Source: Bacteroidales bacterium KHT7
GTDB lineage: Bacteria > Bacteroidota > Bacteroidia > Bacteroidales > Bacteroidaceae
NCBI GenBank assembly: GCA_900102385.1
Contig: FNBQ01000019.1
Span: 1 to 64,000, forward strand
Length of the DNA: 64,000 bases
Reading direction: 5' to 3'
This document shows, one piece after another, positions 33,938 through 41,551 of this stretch. Position 1 is the first letter of the stretch. Each line of letters starts with the position of its first letter. The position numbers were made by a program, and so were the translations under genes. Under the pieces are notes generated by a model that ran no database searches, was not told the origin of the DNA, and saw nothing but the letters and a program-made list of their open reading frames with translations.

Positions 33938-34990
33938 TTACCAGCCTTCTGGCAGGACGATGTTATCAACATCGTGAGCCGACTTGAACAGAGGCGAAAT
34001 CTGCTCGTCGGTAAAGCCGGCTATGCCGCAGCCTATGCGCGTTACGAGGAATATTAACTGCGGATGCTGCTTGGCAAACTCGATAAACTCATCAACATAC
34101 GGACGGATGGTCTCTACTCCGCCCTGCATCGTTGGAATGGCATAGCACTGACCTTGCAGTCCCACGCCCTGCCCCATTATCGCTCCAAACTTTGTAACGG
34201 CAACGTAAGCTGCGCCACCGCCGTGCATTCCCTTCAGATTGCTGCCAAAAACGAAAATCTCGTTTGGCTCGAGCCTTGTAATCTTCCAAGGCGTTGTTCG
34301 TTTCTTGTCCATATCTATAAAGTTTTGTTGTGGTGGCAAAATGCCGACTTCTATCACAGCCTCGCACATATCCAGATGATCGCCCACAAATTCGTACTCG
34401 TCGATGACTTCTGGCATATCTAAATCCATGTCGAAATTCTTCTTGAAATACGGGGCTATTACACGCTCTTTCAGCGACTTGAATCTCTGCGATATTGCCG
34501 ACGGCGTTACACCCATCTGCTCGGCAATCTCGTTAGCCTTGAATCCGCGCAGCAATAGCATGTCGATGATGAGGCGGTCTTGACGGCTGAGGGTGGCATG
34601 GTTGCACACATCCTCAATCATTCGGTTAAACTGAAGGCGGAGGCTTCCGCTCACGTCGAACGACAGCATGTAATCCTCGAACGAGATGCTTCCGTACTCC
34701 TTGGCATGCCATTTAAGCGCATCGAGCACAACGTAGCGGAATCCGTTTATGAGCCATGTGCGCAGACTAACGCCGGGCGAATGTTCTTCGAGCGGCTTCC
34801 AGTTGCGTTCCATAAGATAGATGGCATACTGATGAGCCAGCGACATAAAGTCGAGATTCTCTTTCTGGCTAAGCTGATAGCGTTTGTCGAAGATGCAATA
34901 TCCAACGCGGCAATATCCGTAGAAATATTGACGGATAATGTCGGAATCTCCTCGGCGGAAGCCATCGATAATCTGCGTTTCTGACAACAT
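33938..34990 (-). CDS. Sigma-70-like N-terminus fused to a macrodomain-like (A1S_2505-type) module
   Basis: 350 residues. Residues 1-~185 resemble a sigma-70/ECF factor: a region 2-like stretch (LRTWLINGFRYVVLDALK) and a region 4 helix-turn-helix (LSRQDRLIIDMLLLRGFKANEIAEQMGVTPSAISQRFKSL, quoted as two parts of one motif at ~135-175). Residues ~245-350 resemble the phage-associated A1S_2505 family: EIFVFGSNLKGMHGGGAA, GQGVGLQGQCYAIPT, LVTRIGCGIAGF. The Gly-rich loop resembles the ligand loop of macrodomains. It may couple nucleotide or ADP-ribose sensing to transcription; this is inference. It is divergent from the vWA gene. Confidence 0.7.
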   Translation of the reverse strand: MLSETQIIDGFRRGDSDIIRQYFYGYCRVGYCIFDKRYQLSQKENLDFMSLAHQYAIYLMERNWKPLEEHSPGVSLRTWLINGFRYVVLDALKWHAKEYGSISFEDYMLSFDVSGSLRLQFNRMIEDVCNHATLSRQDRLIIDMLLLRGFKANEIAEQMGVTPSAISQRFKSLKERVIAPYFKKNFDMDLDMPEVIDEYEFVGDHLDMCEAVIEVGILPPQQNFIDMDKKRTTPWKITRLEPNEIFVFGSNLKGMHGGGAAYVAVTKFGAIMGQGVGLQGQCYAIPTMQGGVETIRPYVDEFIEFAKQHPQLIFLVTRIGCGIAGFTDEQISPLFKSAHDVDNIVLPEGW

Positions 34991-35111
34991 TGATTTAAAA
35001 TATTTTTAGCGAAATTACAAAAAATTTGCTTTCGTACTTAATTTTTCCCGAATATCTTCTTCTAATAGATAAAAGAACAGAATTATTAACTTTTATCAAA
35101 CATTTACGGAT

Positions 35112-35762
35112 ATGAAAAATCAGAATGAAAAAAGAGCAAAGAAGGTGTTCAATCTTATTATTGTTGACGAGAGCGGCTCTATGTCGGTAATTCGCGAGCA
35201 GGCTTTCACGGGAATGAACGAGACGCTGAAGACGATACAGAACCTTCAGAAGAAATACAGCGACACGGAGCAGCTGGTAACGCTCATGACCTTTGGCAGC
35301 GAGCACACCAAATGGCACTACGACGGAACTCCGGCAAGCAAGGTTCACAAAATCGGGTGGAAATCTTACGACCCGTGCGGCGCAACGCCTCTGTACGATG
35401 CCATTGGAAAGGGAATCTCGAAGGTGAATGCGCAGGTATCCGACGGCGACAACGTGCTTGTAACCATCATTACCGACGGCGAGGAGAACAGCTCAAAAGA
35501 ATGGACTCTAAAGATGGTCAGGAATTTGATTGAGAAACTTAAGAAGCAAAACTGGACATTCACACTCATCGGCACGGACAATCTTGATGTTAAGTCGATG
35601 GCTGGCTCGTTCTCGATAGACTCGCACATGGCATTCGTACAAAGCGCAGCAGGCACAAAAATGATGTTCGAACACGAGAACAGATGCCGCGAACGATACG
35701 TTCAGCGCGTTATGGACGATTCGGTAAGCGAGATTGGCGATTCGTTCTTCAAGGAAGACTAA
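35112..35762 (+). CDS. von Willebrand factor A domain protein
   Basis: 216 residues, no signal peptide. The metal-ion-dependent adhesion site is complete: DESGSM near residue 19, Thr in GATPLYDAIGKG, Asp in IITDGEEN. The size and cytoplasmic form resemble stand-alone TerY-like vWA proteins. The role is unknown. It starts 121 bases from the divergent sigma-macro gene, which suggests shared control or function. A terminator follows. Confidence 0.82.
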   Translation: MKNQNEKRAKKVFNLIIVDESGSMSVIREQAFTGMNETLKTIQNLQKKYSDTEQLVTLMTFGSEHTKWHYDGTPASKVHKIGWKSYDPCGATPLYDAIGKGISKVNAQVSDGDNVLVTIITDGEENSSKEWTLKMVRNLIEKLKKQNWTFTLIGTDNLDVKSMAGSFSIDSHMAFVQSAAGTKMMFEHENRCRERYVQRVMDDSVSEIGDSFFKED

Positions 35763-35771
35763 CATTCTGCA

Positions 35772-35809
35772 AAATCCCACATCGTAGTCAATAGCGATGT
35801 GGGATTTTT
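35772..35809 (+). terminator. Terminator after the vWA gene
   Basis: AAATCCCACATCG (35772-35784) pairs with CGATGTGGGATTT (35795-35807), then TT. Perfect 13-base-pair stem. Confidence 0.85.
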
Positions 35810-35909
35810 CCAGTTCTCTGAAGATACCTTGAAAATTATTACGGTACTAAACAAAAAAGCACAACAAGCAAGCCCTTATATTACATTTTAATGTTTATTA
35901 ACATATTTT

Positions 35910-35940
35910 TTGCAAAAACGGTTTTAAAAACATAATTTTG
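35910..35940 (+). promoter_or_regulatory. Promoter of lipoprotein gene A
   Basis: TTG at 35910-35912, 20 bases, TAATTTTG at 35933-35940. A 75-base leader follows; part of it (GTTAAACGC.AAT.AAC) recurs before the second lipoprotein gene. Confidence 0.6.
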
Positions 35941-36015
35941 CCATGCAAAATGCAAAACAAATCGTGTTAAACGCTAATCAACTTTTTAACAACTAATAAT
36001 TACAAAAACAGAAAA

Positions 36016-36528
36016 ATGAAGAAAAACAAACTTTTCGCATTCTTGTGTTGCTTTGCGGCATTGGTATGCACATCTTTCTTGGCTTCGTGCGGCGACGATG
36101 ACGACGACAAGAAATTCGACCCTTCTGCAATCTATGGCTCATGGGAACTTTATGGACGACGAGAAATTATCTACGATAAAGACGGCAAAGTGCTCTCTGA
36201 TGAGACTTATGATTTTAAAGAGCATATTGAATACTATTGGGCATATACATTCTCAGAGACCACTTGGAGAATGGATTTGTATAAATGTGCAATCGATGAT
36301 TTAAAGAAATTTACAATCGATGAAACAAAAACATATAATGTAACCTACACAGAAAACAGTATAATTTGTAAAGATAAGGATTATGCAGAAAATACTATAA
36401 ATTACTCTATCAACGGAGATTTTCTTACTATTACAGTCTCAAATGTTGATGTTGATGAAGATGATAAGGAAACGTTTAAAGGCGCAGTTAAAGAAAAACT
36501 CATTGATACTTACAAGAAAGTAAACTAA
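36016..36528 (+). CDS. Surface lipoprotein, lipocalin-like (copy A)
   Basis: 170 residues. Signal peptide and lipobox LASC; the Cys is followed by GDDDDD, acidic residues that act as an export signal to the cell surface in Bacteroidetes. The mature part starts IYGSWELYGRREIIYDKDGKV and ends in NYSINGDFLTITV, a GxW lipocalin-like pattern. Ligand unknown. Tandem paralogue of 36833-37384, with its own promoter and terminator. Confidence 0.72.
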   Translation: MKKNKLFAFLCCFAALVCTSFLASCGDDDDDKKFDPSAIYGSWELYGRREIIYDKDGKVLSDETYDFKEHIEYYWAYTFSETTWRMDLYKCAIDDLKKFTIDETKTYNVTYTENSIICKDKDYAENTINYSINGDFLTITVSNVDVDEDDKETFKGAVKEKLIDTYKKVN

Positions 36529-36551
36529 AAGAAATAAAGATTTAATTCAGA

Positions 36552-36581
36552 AAGCCGGGCACGCAAATTGCCCGGCTTTTT
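36552..36581 (+). terminator. Terminator after lipoprotein A
   Basis: AAGCCGGGC, 9-base loop, GCCCGGCTT, TTT. Confidence 0.85.
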
Positions 36582-36600
36582 CGATACATGAATTCTGTAA

Positions 36601-36623
36601 GAATCCCGAACGCATCCCGAAGG
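36601..36623 (-). repeat. 23-base dispersed repeat, copy B
   Basis: The reverse complement matches 14362-14384 at 22 of 23 bases. Further TTCGGG-like units follow. No gene in 36582-36832. Confidence 0.55.
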
Positions 36624-36732
36624 AAACCCGAAGAAACATCAGCCTCATCAATTTACACAGTTGCACTTTTAGACACTATAAAAACAACGCTTTGCAAAAA
36701 AATCAGTAGTGTTTATTTTTTAATATTTTCAC

Positions 36733-36763
36733 TTTGAAAAGTCATTTTTTTAATGTATTATTG
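36733..36763 (+). promoter_or_regulatory. Likely promoter of lipoprotein gene B
   Basis: TTTG at 36733-36736, 19 bases, TATTATTG at 36756-36763, one mismatch to TAnnTTTG. Confidence 0.45.
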
Positions 36764-36832
36764 CAGCACAAAATATAAAAAACAATCAGGTTAAACGCCA
36801 ATTAACCTTATAATTAACTAATAAAACAGAAA

Positions 36833-37384
36833 ATGAAGAAAAACAAACCATTCGCATTCTTGTTTTGTATTATTGCAGCAGTTTGCACATCATTCTTTGT
36901 TTCTTGCGACGACAAAGACGACAAGAATTTCGTCCCTTCCGAAATCATCGGTTCATGGAAAATTTATGATGCACGAGAAATTAGCTATGACAAAGACGGC
37001 AATGTAGTCGACGAAAGCACAATAGTAAATAACAGTTACTACCATATATGGACTTTCAAAGACAGAACATTACAAGACGACCGTTGGCTTGATATGAATG
37101 GCGGACATGGTGACCCGAAATTTGAGGTTGATATTAGTCGTCTATACAATATCACCTTCTCGGAAAACTATCTAATAATCGACAATCTAATAGAAACTGA
37201 CCCATTTGAGCAAGTTAGATCTGACAAAACGTTGATGGGAGAAAAGTTTGATTATTCTATCAACGGTGATTTTCTAACAGCCACATCCGAACATTCCAGA
37301 TATTTTGAAAAAGGCGCAGAGATAGAAGGCGCTGTTAAAGATAAATACATAGTCACTTTCAAGAAAGTCAACGATAAGAAATAA
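36833..37384 (+). CDS. Surface lipoprotein, lipocalin-like (copy B)
   Basis: 183 residues. Lipobox FVSC followed by DDKDDK, again a surface-export-like signal. It shares with copy A the start MKKNK.FAFL, the segment REI.YDKDG and YSINGDFLT near the end. The middle has diverged, so the copies may bind different ligands. The duplicated leader and terminator show that the whole unit was duplicated. Confidence 0.72.
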   Translation: MKKNKPFAFLFCIIAAVCTSFFVSCDDKDDKNFVPSEIIGSWKIYDAREISYDKDGNVVDESTIVNNSYYHIWTFKDRTLQDDRWLDMNGGHGDPKFEVDISRLYNITFSENYLIIDNLIETDPFEQVRSDKTLMGEKFDYSINGDFLTATSEHSRYFEKGAEIEGAVKDKYIVTFKKVNDKK

Positions 37385-37394
37385 AGTATTCAGA

Positions 37395-37425
37395 AAGCCG
37401 GGCACACAAGTTGCTCGGCTTTTTC
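37395..37425 (+). terminator. Terminator after lipoprotein B
   Basis: AAGCCGGGC pairs with GCTCGGCTT (one G-T), followed by TTT. Same hairpin as after copy A. Confidence 0.8.
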
Positions 37426-37527
37426 GGTACAAAACTCCCGCACCAACTTTTGCCTAAGGCGCGGGATTTTTCTTCTCCCCCACAAACAACATAGGGTGAA
37501 ATAGCCGACATTCTCTCAATTTTTTCG

Positions 37528-37535
37528 TAAATTTG
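37528..37535 (+). promoter_or_regulatory. -7 element directly before the kinase-RapZ gene
   Basis: TAAATTTG ends only four bases before the ATG at 37540. If used, the transcript would start at or next to the start codon, giving a leaderless or nearly leaderless mRNA. No clear -33 TTTG. Confidence 0.45.
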
Positions 37536-37539
37536 CAGA

Positions 37540-38985
37540 ATGGAACATTTAAAACAATTATACGAATCTTGGAAAGGCTGCGAGCCTACAAGCATACAAC
37601 TGCTGCCGGCTGCCGGCAGCAACCGAAAATATTACAGAATCTCTGATGCCGACAACAATACCTGCATTGGCGTTGAGGGCACTTCGATAGAAGAGAACAA
37701 GACATTCATCTACCTTGCCAAGCATTTTGCCAAAAAAGGTCTGCCAACGCCAAAGGTGCTGGCACAGAGCAACGACTCGCGATTCTACATTCAGCAGGAC
37801 CTTGGCGACACATCGCTGTTCAAAGCAATAGAGGGCGGACGCAACGCCGGAGGTGAGTATTCGGCAGAAGAAAAAGAACTACTCAGACGCACCATCAGTC
37901 TGCTACCCGACATGCAGTTTAAGGGCGCAGAAGGGCTGGACTTCGGCAAGTGCTATCCGCAGCCAGAGTTCGACCGCACAGGCATTATGTTCGACCTGAA
38001 CTATTTTAAATACTGCTTTCTGAAGGCTACGGGCATCGACTTCAACGAACTGAAGTTGGAGCACGACTTCTGCCAGATGGCAACAGATCTCATCGGCGAG
38101 GACAGCAACACGTTCCTCTACCGCGACTTTCAGGCTCGCAACGTGATGCTCGACAAGGACGGGAATCCATTCTTCATCGATTTTCAGGGCGGACGAAAGG
38201 GCGCGATTCAGTACGATGTAGCTTCCTTTCTGTGGCAGGCATCGGCTAAATATCCGCAAGAACTTCGCAACGAACTGATTGACGTGTATCTGGATAGCGC
38301 ATCGAGATACGCAAAGATTGACAAGCAGCAGTTTACCGAAAAACTGAACCTGTACGTGCTGTTCCGCATCCTTCAGGTGCTTGGCGCATACGGCTTCCGC
38401 GGATATTTTGAGCGCAAGAAACATTTTGTAGAGAGCATTCCGCCGGCAATAGAGAACCTGAAGGCGCAACTTGCCATCTGCGGACAGAAATACGCATATC
38501 TGCACAAGATTCTTGGCGAGATGGCCGAACTTCCGCAATTCAAACCGCAGGTTGCAAGCGTTTCGAAATACGACGGACAGGGCGAACTTACAGTAACCGT
38601 GTACAGTTTCTCGTACAAGAAAGGTATTCCGACTGATGAAAGCGGCAACGGCGGAGGATATGTGTTTGACTGCCGCAGCACTCACAATCCCGGCCGCTAC
38701 GAGCCTTACAAGCCTCTTACGGGTCTCGATGCGCCGGTAATCAAATTTCTTGAGGACGACGGCGAGATTCTAACCTTCCTCGAAAGCGTGTACAAACTCG
38801 TAGATGCTCACACAGAGCGTTTCATGAAGCGCGGATTCACTCATCTGATGTGCTGCTTCGGATGCACGGGCGGACGACATCGCTCAGTCTACTCGGCGCA
38901 ACACGTTGCCGAGCATCTGCACCAGAAATACGGAGTTAAGGTTCACATCATCCATCGCGAACAAAACATTGACACTTGGCTATGA
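37540..38985 (+). CDS. AmgK-like sugar kinase fused to a RapZ C-terminal domain
   Basis: 481 residues. Residues 1-~340 are an aminoglycoside-phosphotransferase-fold kinase like AmgK (catalytic YRDFQARNVM and metal-binding FIDFQGGRKG), which in Pseudomonas phosphorylates N-acetylmuramate/GlcNAc at C1. Residues ~350-481 match the C-terminal domain of RapZ (CCFGCTGGRHRSVYSAQHVAEHL, split here from VHIIHRE), the part that in E. coli senses glucosamine-6-phosphate and binds RNA. The N-terminal RapZ kinase domain is absent. It overlaps the MurU-like gene by 4 bases (ATGA). Together they suggest cell-wall sugar recycling to UDP-MurNAc with built-in amino-sugar sensing. Substrate is inferred. Confidence 0.8.
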   Translation: MEHLKQLYESWKGCEPTSIQLLPAAGSNRKYYRISDADNNTCIGVEGTSIEENKTFIYLAKHFAKKGLPTPKVLAQSNDSRFYIQQDLGDTSLFKAIEGGRNAGGEYSAEEKELLRRTISLLPDMQFKGAEGLDFGKCYPQPEFDRTGIMFDLNYFKYCFLKATGIDFNELKLEHDFCQMATDLIGEDSNTFLYRDFQARNVMLDKDGNPFFIDFQGGRKGAIQYDVASFLWQASAKYPQELRNELIDVYLDSASRYAKIDKQQFTEKLNLYVLFRILQVLGAYGFRGYFERKKHFVESIPPAIENLKAQLAICGQKYAYLHKILGEMAELPQFKPQVASVSKYDGQGELTVTVYSFSYKKGIPTDESGNGGGYVFDCRSTHNPGRYEPYKPLTGLDAPVIKFLEDDGEILTFLESVYKLVDAHTERFMKRGFTHLMCCFGCTGGRHRSVYSAQHVAEHLHQKYGVKVHIIHREQNIDTWL

Positions 38986-39746
38986 AAGTAATGATTTTTG
39001 CTGCCGGACTTGGCACCCGGCTGAAACCGCTTACCGATACGATGCCAAAGGCTATGGTGCCTGTAAACGGCAAGCCCCTTCTGCAAATACTCCTCGAACG
39101 GCTGCAACGAGCCGGAGCGGACAAGGTGGTGATAAACGTGCATCACTTTGCCCAGCAGATAAAGGATTTTGTGGCACAGCACAAATTTACCGGCGTTGAT
39201 GTGGCTATAAGCGACGAAAGCGACCAACTGCTCGAAACGGGCGGAGGCATAAAGAAGGCTCTGCCGCTCTTCAACAACGGCAACGACGAGCCTATCCTGA
39301 TTCACAACGTGGACATTCTACACAACGTAGATTTGCAGAAATTCTATTCCGAAGCATCCGAAATGTGCCGCCTGAAAGAGATGGGCGCAATGCTGATGGT
39401 TAGCAACCGAAGTACATCGCGATATCTGCTCTTCGACAACGACAATCGTCTTGTAGGCTGGACAAACATCAGCACAGGCGAGGTAAAATCGCCATACAAG
39501 AATCTTGACGTAAGCAAATGCAAGATGTTTGCCTTCTCGGGCATTCACATCATTACTCCTGCCCTCGCGCCGTTCTTCGACGAGTGGCAGGGCAAGTTCG
39601 CCATCATCGACTTCTATCTGAGCGTGTGCAACCGCATAGCCATCTATGCCAACGTAAACGAGAATCTGCATCTCATAGATGTCGGAAAACTCGACACTCT
39701 GGCAAAAGCCGAGGATTTTCTGAAACAACAAGAAGCCGAGGTATGA
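38982..39746 (+). CDS. MurU-like sugar-1-phosphate nucleotidyltransferase
   Basis: 254 residues from the ATG at 38982 (ATGA overlap). The motif MIFAAGLGTRLKPLTD.MPKAMVPV is the NTP-binding signature; ILIHNVDILHNVDL carries the metal-binding Asp; IDVGKLDTLAKA closes the fold. It should convert MurNAc-1-phosphate to UDP-MurNAc, bypassing de novo synthesis, given the AmgK-like gene before it. The MutS-like gene overlaps its end by 4 bases. Confidence 0.85.
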   Translation: MKVMIFAAGLGTRLKPLTDTMPKAMVPVNGKPLLQILLERLQRAGADKVVINVHHFAQQIKDFVAQHKFTGVDVAISDESDQLLETGGGIKKALPLFNNGNDEPILIHNVDILHNVDLQKFYSEASEMCRLKEMGAMLMVSNRSTSRYLLFDNDNRLVGWTNISTGEVKSPYKNLDVSKCKMFAFSGIHIITPALAPFFDEWQGKFAIIDFYLSVCNRIAIYANVNENLHLIDVGKLDTLAKAEDFLKQQEAEV

Positions 39747-41551
39747 GCGCAGAAAAATATCAGTCGATAATCGCACAACAGAAAGCCGATTTAAAGCGTA
39801 TCTCGCTCAGAATATACGGCTTGGGACTGACTAAACTCGTCGTTTTCGTGCTCACTCCGCTTGCCGTCTACCAACTTTGGGGCGGCAACAGCATTTTAAT
39901 CTTTGCCGTGGCATGCGTGGGAATAGCAGTCTTTCTGCTTCTTTCAAAATGGCAGGACAGATTTCTGTACAAAGAAGACATCTGTAAGGCTCTGATAAAG
40001 ATAAACAACGATGAGATTGCATCGCTCGGCGGCGATTTCTCGGCTTTTGCCGATGGAAAACAGTACACAGACAGCAGTCATCCGTTTACGTTCGATATTG
40101 ATGTATTCGGCGCAGGCTCTCTGTTTCAGATGCTAAACCGAACCGCCACGCAACTCGGCAGCAACACTCTGGCAGAATGGCTGAAAAATCCGCTTACAGA
40201 CAAAGGCGAGATTGAAGCGCGACAGAAGGCGGTAGACGAACTGAGCAAAAAAGTTGAGTGGCGACAGTCTTTTGCTGCCGCGGCAACGGTAGGCAACAAG
40301 AACAATATCGAAGACCTCGAAATGCTCGGCCAATGGGCAAAGAGCGGCGATGTTTTCAATAAGCCTATTCTCAGGCTTCTGCCAAAAATCGTCATAGGAC
40401 TTAACATCGTGATGGCAATACTTTTCGTTACAGGCTTGATTAAGGCAGATTTCTACATCTCGCTCTTCTTCGTCATAGCCGTCGCCGCCACGATGATGTC
40501 GGGCAAAATCCGAAAGATTCAGATTGGCTACAACAAGTCGCTCAGCACGCTTTCAACATATTCAAAACTCCTCAGTCTCATAGAGAGTCAAGAGTGGGAA
40601 AGCACTTTGCTGCGCGATATTCAGGCAAGCGTATGCAGCAACGGCGGCAAGGCTTCGGAGTCAATCCGCGCGCTCGACAAGGTGTTGCACAAACTCGACT
40701 CCAACAGCAACATAATGGTTCTGCTCGTTCTCAACGGACTTTCGCTTAGCGACTTGCGATGTGCCGTCTCGATGGAAAGATGGAAGCACGAGTATGCCGA
40801 ATCCATTCCTACATGGCTCAAAGCGATTGGCGCGGTTGAGGCTCTGGCATCGCTGGCAAACTTCAGGTTCAACAACCCCGATTACGTCTTTGCCAACATA
40901 GCAGAAGACGACAGTCTGATAAAAGCAGAAAGTCTGGTGCATCCGCTTATGCCGAATGCTGTGCCAAATTCAATAGACATTAGCAAGAAGCCTTATTTTC
41001 TTGTGGTTACGGGAGCGAACATGGCAGGCAAAAGCACGTATCTGCGCACGGTGGCAACTAACTATGTGCTTGGCTGCATCGGCGCGCCTATGTGTACAAC
41101 CGACGGCAACAACCGTCTGCACCCGGCAACGCTATTCACAAGCCTGCGCACCAACGACTCGCTCAGAAGCGGCGAAAGTTATTTCTTTGCCGAACTGAAG
41201 CGTCTGAAGATGATTATCGACAGGCTGAACAACGGCGAACGCATGTTTGTAATGCTCGACGAGATTCTGCGGGGAACGAACTCGCACGACAAGCAGCAAG
41301 GCAGTTACTCGTTTGTAAAACAGTTGATACAGATGCAGGCAAACGGCATCATAGCCACGCACGATCTTGCCCTTGCACGGCTGAAGTCGGTCTTTCCCGA
41401 AAGCATCTCGAACCTTTGCTTCGAGGCTGACATCTGCAACGACGAACTGACATTCAGTTACAAAATACGCGAGGGAGTAGCGCAAAACATGAATGCATGC
41501 TTCCTGATGAAAAAAATGGGAATAAACATTGTAAACGATTTGGAAAATTGA
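39743..41551 (+). CDS. Membrane-anchored MutS-like ATPase
   Basis: 602 residues from the ATG at 39743, which overlaps the preceding stop (ATGA); a longer frame upstream lies inside murU. Two hydrophobic pairs (about residues 25-65 and 220-265) suggest up to four membrane helices. The C-terminal ATPase has TGANMAGKSTYLRTV (Walker A), SYFFAELKRLK and MLDEILRGTNSHDK (Walker B), as in MutS proteins. The mismatch-reading domain I of true MutS is absent. A role in classical mismatch repair is unlikely; function unknown. Confidence 0.8.
   Translation: MSAEKYQSIIAQQKADLKRISLRIYGLGLTKLVVFVLTPLAVYQLWGGNSILIFAVACVGIAVFLLLSKWQDRFLYKEDICKALIKINNDEIASLGGDFSAFADGKQYTDSSHPFTFDIDVFGAGSLFQMLNRTATQLGSNTLAEWLKNPLTDKGEIEARQKAVDELSKKVEWRQSFAAAATVGNKNNIEDLEMLGQWAKSGDVFNKPILRLLPKIVIGLNIVMAILFVTGLIKADFYISLFFVIAVAATMMSGKIRKIQIGYNKSLSTLSTYSKLLSLIESQEWESTLLRDIQASVCSNGGKASESIRALDKVLHKLDSNSNIMVLLVLNGLSLSDLRCAVSMERWKHEYAESIPTWLKAIGAVEALASLANFRFNNPDYVFANIAEDDSLIKAESLVHPLMPNAVPNSIDISKKPYFLVVTGANMAGKSTYLRTVATNYVLGCIGAPMCTTDGNNRLHPATLFTSLRTNDSLRSGESYFFAELKRLKMIIDRLNNGERMFVMLDEILRGTNSHDKQQGSYSFVKQLIQMQANGIIATHDLALARLKSVFPESISNLCFEADICNDELTFSYKIREGVAQNMNACFLMKKMGINIVNDLEN

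Noticed and set aside
39518-39742. 75-codon N-terminal extension of the MutS-like protein
   Set aside because: It lies inside murU in another frame and is Arg/His/Ser-rich noise; the ATG at 39743 forms the usual ATGA overlap.
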